DNA from: Steinernema hermaphroditum
Taxonomy: Eukaryota > Nematoda > Chromadorea > Rhabditida > Steinernematidae
NCBI GenBank assembly: GCA_030435675.1
Contig: CM059623.1
Location: forward strand, 770,012-834,011
Direction: 5' to 3'
Length of the DNA stretch: 64,000 nucleotides
Under the pieces are notes generated by a model, which saw nothing but the letters and a program-made list of their open reading frames with translations, did no database searches and was not told the DNA's origin. Shown here one piece after another: positions 55,701 to 64,000 of this stretch (positions within the stretch are counted from its first letter, which is position 1; every line of letters starts with the position of its first letter). The position numbers and the translations under genes are program-made.

Positions 55701-58700
55701 GGCTGACGCATGAACTGGAGAGTCACATGACCGCCTCCGTTGACCATGAGGTCAAAGGCTCCTCCTCCGTCCTGGCTTCTGGTTAGGGTGAATCCATAGA
55801 GAGGATGGTCGACGTCGGAGACTCGGACTCCAGTGAGGGGCGCTCCAGCATCGGTGACCACACGTCCACGGATCACGGCCACTCGAGATTCGTTGAATTG
55901 TCGTTCGTCGGCGTAGCTCTGGACTGAGTCGGGTTGGACGAGGAATCGAGTGCGCTGGTAGAAGTTGGCGTTGGGGGTGGGCTGGACGTGGAGAAGGACG
56001 TCGCGAGGTTGGACAACACTGGCGCACAGGGAGTCGGACGAACAGGATCTACAAAATCAGATGGTTAGGTCAGAGGTTCATAGATGGAGGCTCACCTGTA
56101 ATTGCAACACTCGGAATCCTCGCAGTCGACCAATCCGTCGCCATCGTTGTCAATTCCATCGTCGCAGTCACTCTCGATCGAAAGTTCACAGTTCGGCCCG
56201 AAATGCTGGGAGTCACAGAAACATTGCCAGATTCCATTGAGCACTTGACAGGATCCACTGCCATTGCACTTGTTCACACAGCCCTCAATGTGACAATTCT
56301 CGCCGTTCCATCCCTGGCTACAGTAGCACACGCCTTCGCGGCACTCTCCATGCTCCTCGCAGCCAGGAAGACAAGCCTTCGTCGTGCAGTCCTGGCCAGT
56401 CCATCCGATTTCGCACTCGCAGAAGCCCTCGTCACTGCAGGAGCCTCCGTTGTGACACTCAAAAGCGCAGGTCTTCTTCTCGCACTTGGTGCCAGTGAAC
56501 CCGGCCAGGCAGTTACAGTATCCACTGTCGATGTCGATGAAGCCGTTGTTCGAACAGGCCGGATCGGGTTCGGCCACTCCACCCAGCTCTTCGACCTTCT
56601 TCGGCTGCTCAATGGATACGGTAGGTGGGTTCGGCTGTTCGATGACTCCGTTAGGGTGGTATCGGTGGAAGTCAGCCGACGGTTTCGAGCTGGTCTGGTA
56701 GGGCTGACACATTGACTGCCAGGTGAACGCCTCAGCACAAGTGGAGCCCTTCCAGCCGTACTCGCAGTAGCACTGTCCTTCGTGGCAAACTCCGTGGCTC
56801 GAACACTTCGGGTCTTCGCAGTCTTTCTGAAGGCATAAACATTGTGATTCTTTCAGGGGTCATCGTTCGTACCTTGTCACAGAATTCGCCGCTCCATCCA
56901 TGGTCACAGATGCATCTTCCTTCCGACGAGCACTGTCCATGCTGATTGCAGTTGGGCACGTCACACCAGTGGGCCAGCATGTCGCAGTCGACACCCTTGT
57001 ACCCTTCGTGACAGATGCAGCGTCCGTTGGCAAAAACGCCATTGCCCGTGCAGAGCACAGGACACGAGCTGTCCTCGCAAAAAGCTCCGCTGTATCCTGG
57101 GTAACAGACGCATTTTCCGTCCTTGCAGGTGCCCTTTCCAAAGCAGTCGTATTTGCAGTCGTCTAGACGTTCTCCTTCGCCGTAGACTGACAGGTCTCGC
57201 GCTTCGGATACGGTAGCGATGAAGCTTATAGGTTGCGGCTGCAATGAATGGGGCTGTTCAGATAGCCATCAAGGAAGGAATAGTGGTGGAAGTTGATTAC
57301 GAGGACTGAATGACTTACCGTATCAGCATCGTTCAAGAAGGCCAAATGCCATCGTCCGGCGAGGAGAAATTGTGCGAAAATGGTGCTCCGCAGGGCCTGA
57401 AACCACATTTCATCAAACCCCACTTCGATCTGATCCCGACGGCGTCAATGGCCGACCCATTAATCTCCAGTGACTCATCGTCTCTACAGTCATTAATCAA
57501 TTCGACGCTACCTGGAAGTGCGAAGAGTCCGAAGGGGCCGGCAGACCACGACGCAGACGTTCGGCCGCGCCCTCCGGGGCCGCTGGCTTGCTCGCAAGGC
57601 TCAAGTGCAACTTGTCCGCTCGGATGATGTGTTGGAAGTCGTGCACGGACGGCGACGGCAGAACCGTCTGTCTACCGTACAGCACAAGTTGGGCGCGAGG
57701 GCCAACGGAGATGTTGAAGGTGACGTGGGAGTTGTGTTGCACGGAGAATTGACTGGAAAAGACAACATTTATCGGGAGAAAAGATCACAAAAAATAGAAC
57801 AGTTAAGTTTAGAGCAAAATGGAAAATCAGCTCGCAGCAGGTATCGAACCACGATCTGCAGATCTCCAAACAATAATGCTAACCACTCGACTACGCAGCC
57901 ACCCTTTCTAGAAATTCCGCTTCTGTGGTCGAGTGGATAGTCAAACCGATTGCCAATTCAAAGGCCGTAGGTTCGACTCCATGAGGAAGCAAAACATTTT
58001 TTTGTGTTTTTTTTGGACGATTTTCGAATTTCCTTTTCCACGATCGCGTAAATCTCGTCATGTGAGCCCCATTTATTGCAATTCCCGATTCTGTCCGTAT
58101 GATAATTACACCCGTCGATGTGAAGCCGAAAAAGGAGCCGGCCACTTACGTATAGACAATGCGTCCAGGCGGCAAATCGGCACTCACGAGCTCGCCCAAC
58201 TGGAAACTGTCGGGTAACGCGAGCATCGGTGCCGGCTTGTTGGTTCCAGGCGGATTATGCGAGGCGGCAACTGAGGAGTAGATGGAGGGCGCCGCGTCCT
58301 CGTAAAGCGTATAATTTGGAGATCCTCGGCGGAGAGACACTGAAACGGAGCAAATGAGATTACAGTCGTTGATTGGATTATAACGGCATGGATTAGGGTC
58401 TTTGGTGGAGTTGGCGGTAACGGCTTCTGGAGGTCAAATGTGGAAAAAAGGTTTTGTGACAATTTTTATACCGGTGGGAGTCGAACCTCGCACCTCTTGT
58501 TTTGTAGCCAGAAGCGTTATCCATTTAGCCACACCAAGACAACTCTGGACATAACTAGACAGCTGACAAGTTGAAGGCCCCGGGTTCGATCCCATCAAAC
58601 GTCATTTTTCATAAAAAAGGACTCACCAAGTAGACATAAAATAGCAATAAAAGATCCTGCGAGTAGAATAAGCAGAAACAGGCAGATCTTCTTCCACCGA

Positions 58701-58877
58701 TCGCCATCGTCGTAGTCGAAGAACTTCTGCACCTTCTTCTTCTTCGGCGGCCTCTCCATCGGAGGCATCGGCGCCTTGATCAGCGGTTCGAAGGGGTTCG
58801 GCGGATAGCCACCCGGCGGCATCTGGTGGGGATGCATCTGTCTAATCACTTGATTCGGTCCCGCCAGCATGCATGTC
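49749..58877 (-). CDS. ten-1: Teneurin, type II transmembrane adhesion protein
   Basis: Fifteen minus-strand exons with agreeing phases: 58877-58627, 58339-58150, 57752-57512, 57429-57319, 57238-56873, 56826-56096, 56048-55418, 55373-55001, 54956-53875, 53827-53640, 53590-53181, 53136-52874, 52685-52596, 52546-51677, 51632-49749. They give 2,561 codons including the stop, starting just before the membrane. Order: proline-rich juxtamembrane segment, transmembrane helix ([20 protein letters not shown]), linker, eight EGF-like repeats with a gap after the fourth, Cys-rich Asp-box ('[16 protein letters not shown]'), beta-sandwich region, NHL propeller ('[17 protein letters not shown]'), YD shell ('[13 protein letters not shown]') and a C-terminal Tox-GHH-derived region ('[13 protein letters not shown]'). 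EGF repeat 2 has five cysteines, as in dimer-forming teneurins. Teneurins act in axon guidance, basement-membrane attachment and synapse matching. N-terminal cytoplasmic exons lie upstream. Confidence 0.96.
57838..57990. repeat. Divergent pair of tRNA-like sequences in a ten-1 intron
   Basis: On the minus strand (57901-57838) there is an A-box TAGTCGAGTGG and a B-box GGTTCGATACC. On the plus strand (57919-57990) there is an A-box TGGTCGAGTGG and a B-box GGTTCGACTCC, with a 6-of-7 acceptor match (GCTTCTG with AGGAAGC). The two start about 18 bp apart and point away from each other. T stems pair at only two positions, so these are not normal tRNAs. Confidence 0.6.
58467..58604. repeat. Second divergent tRNA-like pair in a ten-1 intron
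   Basis: A minus-strand copy (58540-58467) has A-box TGGCTAAATGG and B-box GGTTCGACTCC. A plus-strand partial copy (about 58,550-58,604) has B-box GGTTCGATCCC. Orientation and spacing repeat the arrangement in the next intron of the gene. Confidence 0.5.
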
Positions 58878-61800
58878 CTACAACGAGAAGAAGATAGGTG
58901 ACTGGCGGTAACAAGGTCAAACACGATGTCGCCTTCTAATTATTCGCACTTGGGCGAACTTTTGTTATTTATCGGCGCTGCTGACAAATAGGGGAGTAAA
59001 TAGGGGTTTATGCGAACAACAACAATCAAGGTCGCGATGATCGATTGGATTTGGGAGGCGAGCGAGGGGAGGCGCGTGGAGAGGAGCTAAGTCTCTTAGC
59101 ACTTCAGGTCTAATTAGTCAAATTAAGGAGGGAGTCTTTTCTTCTTTTTGGAAAATTCGTATATGGATCGATAAAAGAAACATGTAAAGAAGTGTGGGAC
59201 GTGGTATTTACTGGGCAATAAGATGCCTGTATCGGGTGGAGAAGGCCCAAAACTGCATTCACTCCACATCCATGTCAACCAAACATAAAAAAGTTGCACT
59301 TCTCGCTCTTCGCTCACACGCGGCTACTCGCAACATCAAAGCCTCAAAAGGTCGCCGGCGACAAAGGTGCGCGTGTAAAGTGGCCCTTCTCACCCACCCT
59401 CACTCTCACCTTTGTCCTCCTCCACGGCGCCTTCGTCAACCCGACGCCACAGCTTCGCCCGGCGCTGACTCATTCACTCATTAGCCACCCCATTCAACCC
59501 GCCAGCTACTTGTCGCTTCTTGAGAGAATCTCGCCAAAAGATCGATCAATCACGCATTATTATGCAACAAGAGTCGCGGATTCGAGCGAATCCATCGATC
59601 TCCGCTGCAGAGTTCGTTGCAGCAGAGGTGGTGACAAATTGCGCAACAAGTGCACGCGAGAAGTGCAAAATTTGATAACGGAAGGATGCGAGCGCGGACT
59701 GAGGACACGACGACGTAATAACAAACAAATTGCATAATCGGTCGTGTAGCTGGGGAATTGGGGAGCGGAGAAATCGGATAGTGCGCGGGGAGCTTTGACG
59801 AAAAAACACATAAAAAGGGATTGATATGAAGCGATTGCAGGGCTAGATGTGGGATTTCGAAACTAAGGATTTCATAGCGATCCTTAGTTTCGAAAATGTG
59901 TGGGTCAAAACAAAAGATTTTGTGGTGATTTTACGGTTCATAAGAGGTCAATATATCTAAAGATCGGGCCATGATCAAGATATGACATTTCAAGACGAGA
60001 AATGCGTTCATGGTCTAAAGAAATAGGTATGATCTTATAAGTACATATCTTCAAAGATGATCATATCTCACGCCTAACTGTCGTTTAAGTTGAATGGATA
60101 ACAGAACTGCCTGAAGGTCACGACATCGAATCCGTCAAGGTCTGACTCTTTTTCCAAATGTTTTTGACTAAACAGAGGTTGTATGCCAAGAATAGTTAAT
60201 GGTTATGTGGAAACAGGCGGATGGCACATGACCTTCACACAAAACGGTCTCATTCCTTTGGTTTTAAACTGTTTGGACAAAGCTCTTTTCAATACCTATT
60301 GACTATATCGTATAAGAACAACAGCTTAAATGGTGGCTTTAATCTAGGTATATACGAAAATATGTAGAATTTATCTTAAAGTATATGCCCAGGAAACTGA
60401 TGAATAAATGTTCGGCATATTCCGACCTTTATCTCTGTACATCTCTCATTGAACTTCGCAATTAGGCGACCAAAACCAAGTAACACTATCTCCCCAAACG
60501 CATCCATTATAATCCCCACCCAATCGATGACCCCATGATCATAGGCGCACTTGAGAACGCACTCGAGGACCTTAAACATCGTCTCTTCGGACAAGGAACG
60601 CAAGCTTGAACAAACAACAGAGCGCCACAAAGGAAGTGCCCCTATTTGTATGGAGACCGTAAACTTGGAGACGACCCTCATCGGCATATTGTCACCGAGG
60701 GGAAAGTCGTAAATTATGCAATCGCGCAGTCCGTATCTCGCGCGGCCCACGGTCATTCCGGCGCGCGCGACCGACAATCAAACCATTAGTTGAATAACCG
60801 AATCACCGACCGTTATAATTGACTCTCCAATTGGGGCGAGATCTAAGCAGGTGTGGAGTGGGGGGATTAGGCGTTTGAAACCGAGAGGACAATTATCGGG
60901 GGCGTCAACCTATGACCTCAGAAGTGGAAGAGGAGGATGTGACCAGCTGAGGTGCATTATCATCATCGTCATTCACAAATTTTGGACTAACCAAATCAGG
61001 TTCCGTGAGTCCAGATTTGAATAAAAAGCTGATAGTAGGACTAAAATTTCGAAATCTACCGTAATCCAAAGACATCCTAACAGTTTCTCACAAGCAGGAC
61101 CACCCATAAAACCATCGGTCTAGCGACGAAAACAGCCAACTGACCACTTAGGCAGGGCCACTGCCCCCGCCTGTGGCACTTTACACAACGACCCGCGCAA
61201 GAGGTCACACCATCTCGCCTCCGTCGCCCTTCCTCCTCCTCCTCCCAGCATACAAAAGATTGTTTTCGAAGGAAAATAACCCGTTGATTGAATTAGTCGC
61301 GTGAAAACAAAACAAATCGGAAATTGAGTTTCCGCGCCGGATTTGGCCCTGCGCCGAGCAAAGAGCGCCGAGCAGATGGGAGGCGGATCGGATGGCCGAT
61401 GGGGACGAGATGCGGAGATTGCAAACTGCTCGTTAACACGAGAAGCGCTTAAATTGGCTTTATTTATGGGCCGCCACGCTGCGTGGGATTAGCGCTCTAC
61501 ACCTAAAGCTCTGGAAGGATGGAGATGATGGATCCAATTAAAAGTGTTGGGACGTCACTTTATTGCCTTCCCACACTTTTAGGCAGCTCTGTTTGCTCAG
61601 GTCCTCATATCCACCAGGTTAATCGGAAAGTAGACAGATCCGCTGGTGAATACACAGGGTAAACATTGTCCCAACAGGATAAGCCTTAGAAAAACATCTT
61701 GAGAGGTTGTTCGCGCGTACGAAAGTTGCAATGGCCACATCTGGACAAACAAAAAAAAAATCTGGAAGGATGAGGTTCTGAACCGTCCGTTTGAACGTGT

Positions 61801-63016
61801 GCTTACAAATAAATCCAAAAATATGGACTAAGAAGAAACTGTTTTTACGATAACCTGTTCCAACCTCTGCGGCTTTATTGCATCACAGTTCGAAGTGTTG
61901 TCTTTCTGAAGATTTGGTTGCAGGAAATAAGTCCAAAAATATTGACTAATAAGAAGCTGTTTCTATGGCTCAAACCTTATCGTACCACAGTTCCAGGTGT
62001 AGTCTTCCTGATGATAACTTCAAGGATGCCTCTACCCACTGAACCACAAGAAGATCGGCCAAAAATCACCTCATATTTGAATATATTTAAACCCCATATT
62101 TGAACGCTCATAAAATCGTAAATCTTAAAGTAATACACTAATTTTGTGCCATATGAAAATTCTGCATTTTGCCGAAAGACTTTGAAAACCCACCTCACCC
62201 GCTGTGCCCTAATCGTTTACAAATCATCTATGCCAAAAATCCCGTACTTTCCAACAGCACATGAACTTCAAATTACCCATTAAGCTAATGAACCCTTCCG
62301 GTCCGATTTGCCTCCAAATCCTCAAAACCCCGAAATCCTCTCCACCACCACTCGCACAGTTCATAAATAATTCCGGCGCGCGGCATAATCTCAATCCGCG
62401 AAATGAGATAATCCATGCAGCCGGAGTGACTCCGACTCGGATTCCAATTTCGAACGCGCCATACAAAAGCGGTGCGCGACCTCCCGCCGCGCATTTTGCG
62501 CTGATTCGAAGCGACAACCGTGGAAAATCCGGCCGCCGCTGATCCCCTTGTTTGAGGGGCAAATGGCACTCAGAGTGTTTTTTTCGGATTTGCACATGCG
62601 ATGGGAAAACGAGAGCTGAGAAGCTGAGAATTCGGAGTGTGGACGTTCTCAAAGGCAATGTTCGTGGCTTAGCACCACGGATAGAGTGTGAATTCGGTAA
62701 TTGAGACTGGGAACCGGTCAGTGGGATATGGGAATGTTGGAAGAGGGGCGTCACTCTGGAGGGGTAACATGACACCGAAAGTAATGGAAACTGACCAGGT
62801 TTCCGGGGGTTGTTTATTGATATAGAAATGGAACTCATTTTGATATTCATGTTGGGAAATTAAGGACCGATCTCGCTTAGAAGAGGTGACATAAGGGGAA
62901 GAAAAGGGAATCACATTCGAGTTATTCTGTGCCGAAAGCAGATCAACTTCTAGAGCGCTATATAACCGAGGATAGGCACCTCGAACAAAAAGGTAAAAAC
63001 TGAAATAAAAACCAAC
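58878..63016. other. Probable large 5' intron of ten-1
   Basis: Non-coding as far as I can see. A 133-residue minus frame (60,777-60,376) and a 208-residue minus frame (62,850-62,224) have no domains and no supporting splice pattern. A degenerate tRNA-like stretch lies at 60,080-60,150 and a perfect hairpin at 59,855. A promoter for a short teneurin isoform could lie close to 58,900, since C. elegans ten-1 is known to use two promoters. Confidence 0.45.
59855..59895. repeat. Perfect 16-bp stem-loop
   Basis: TTTCGAAACTAAGGAT and its exact complement flank a 9-base loop. No poly-T follows, so it is not a typical terminator. Confidence 0.8.
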
Positions 63017-63249
63017 TTTTCATATCGATTCCCGGAGCTTTGCGGCGACAACGAAGACATCGTAGTGTGGCCTGAAATCTCAGAAGATGGATTCGTCGGA
63101 ATCGAACGATCGGAGCCGGCGTTCGATCCATGGCCATGGGTCAGGCACCAGTAGCCCTCTTCGTCTTCCATGGCCGTCGGCGACTGAGGTGGAGGCGGCA
63201 GAAGCGTCGACGAGCAACAGACGACTATATCGTCGTCGTGATCGCGCAT
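63017..63249 (-). CDS. Candidate 5' coding exon of ten-1
   Basis: A frame beginning MRDHDDDIVVCCSSTLLPP (Met at 63249) runs 77 codons to a GTTGGT donor-like site at 63016 and ends in phase 2, exactly what the first assembled ten-1 exon needs. Its content (Ser/Pro-rich, acidic, hydrophilic, no signal peptide) suits the teneurin cytoplasmic domain. The donor is weak, and C. elegans TEN-1L would predict about 270 further residues, so more exons may exist or this one may be wrong. Confidence 0.45.
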
Positions 63250-64000
63250 AGTACTCTTTTCCGTGTTACCGTAATCTCATCTGGTCTGCAAGTGAGGAGC
63301 ACGTTTTGGAGAAATCACCCGAAGCGCGGCTTCATGGAAAGTGTGAACAGGTCGCCGCGGATGACCCCAAAAACCATAGGCGCGACTCTCTAACCCACTC
63401 CTCTCCCTAGAAGAGCGCCACGCCCACCTGGCCGTCGTCACCGTCCTGCCTCCACCCCCATCCGCGTCTTCTTCCAAATCATATTCGCATATATTATTGC
63501 GCACACACGCGACATCAATCAACTCGTCACATTCATTAGCGCGCGAGTGCCGACGCGCCAAGATTGCCGAGTAATTCTAAGGGCAGACGGGAGGCTGCAC
63601 AATGGAGGCGAGGAGAAAAGTTCATCGACAGGTGTCCGCCGCCGTTACGGTCTCGCTATGGGGTCAACCAAAGGATGATGACAGGAAGTCTGATCGGTGC
63701 ATACGGTAGTCGAGGCATGCAGATTACGGAAATGAAGCAAAATCTACTAATTTATCATAAGCCATAGATTTATCAATCTATCGTAGAGTTTTGTGTCGAA
63801 AAGTGAAAATTCTACCGCAAAGATGTCCAAGAAATGTAAAGCCGTCGTTGCCGTGTCGCCCTTGCAAAAATCAAAATTGAATCCTCTGGATCGATAAAAG
63901 AATACAGACGAAACGGTTACGTCGTTCCAACGTAGAAACGAATAAGTACAAGCATCTTAAGACCGCCAGCCGCTTTCCAAAAATAAATAAATAAAAATCC
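63250..64000. other. Upstream region of candidate ten-1 start
   Basis: GC-rich to 63,560, then AT-rich. Frames are open on both strands but short and featureless. Likely promoter-proximal DNA; nothing specific recognised. Confidence 0.35.

Noticed and set aside
59186..59204. 'catgtaaagaagtgtgg' resembles the miR-1 mature sequence
   Set aside because: Only about 12 bases match, the seed is altered and no stable precursor hairpin surrounds it.
60376..60777. 133-residue minus-strand open frame in the ten-1 5' intron
   Set aside because: Starts with a Met-rich stretch but has no recognisable motif, and the phase does not connect to the ten-1 exons in any obvious way.
62224..62850. 208-residue minus-strand open frame
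   Set aside because: No domain, no signal peptide and no splice support, and overlapping frames on the other strand. The Pro/Ser/Arg composition follows local base content.

Overview
The window reads as nuclear DNA of a rhabditid nematode (Caenorhabditis/Pristionchus type). The evidence is short introns with TTTCAG-type acceptors, a complete minus-strand teneurin gene of the ten-1 type, nematode cuticle-collagen fragments, CW/C-type-lectin-like secreted proteins, a member of the Caenorhabditis 'MDSVP' gene family, and eukaryotic tRNA-Asn and tRNA-Gln genes. I cannot name the species. There is no prokaryotic, plasmid or CRISPR signal.

Layout. 1-30.5 kb is gene-poor. It holds two RING-finger paralogues (5.4-6.4 kb minus, 9.5-10.5 kb plus), four tRNA-Asn copies and one tRNA-Gln (7.9-13.5 kb), an orphan terminal exon (about 17 kb), many imperfect local tandem repeats, and one structurally complete PIF/Harbinger transposon (17,835-21,255) with TTA target duplications, a DDE transposase and a MADF/BESS second ORF. 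At 30.5-34.3 kb a three-exon plus-strand gene encodes a 482-residue protein ending in a Shroom ASD2-like coiled coil.

34.3-49.4 kb is a rearranged accessory cluster. Two 196-residue secreted CW/C-type-lectin-like paralogues lie on the minus strand, each followed by a copy of the Shroom 3' end. Two long mucin-like membrane-protein copies lie on the plus strand, one intact and one frameshifted, together with remnants of two more mucin-like 5' ends. Between them sit a glycosyl hydrolase family 1 pseudogene, collagen and PDZ fragments, and an MDSVP-family gene. Comparing the duplicated copies acts as an internal control: it exposes three separate transposon insertions. One is a 1.1-kb foldback with a TAA duplication and an occupied/empty site pair. 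One is a 1.27-kb TIR element carrying tRNA-like sequences. One is a 0.96-kb foldback with 8-bp duplications.

49.7-63.2 kb holds ten-1 on the minus strand. I assembled 15 coding exons whose splice phases all agree (2,561 codons including the stop, beginning just before the transmembrane segment), plus a phase-compatible candidate 5' exon at 63.0-63.2 kb. It converges on the intact mucin-like gene. Two of its introns carry divergent pairs of tRNA-like sequences with A and B boxes.

The most unusual content is the Shroom-like gene, the intact Harbinger copy, and the cluster at 34-49 kb where duplication and transposon insertion can be read base by base. I found no wholly new multi-gene system.
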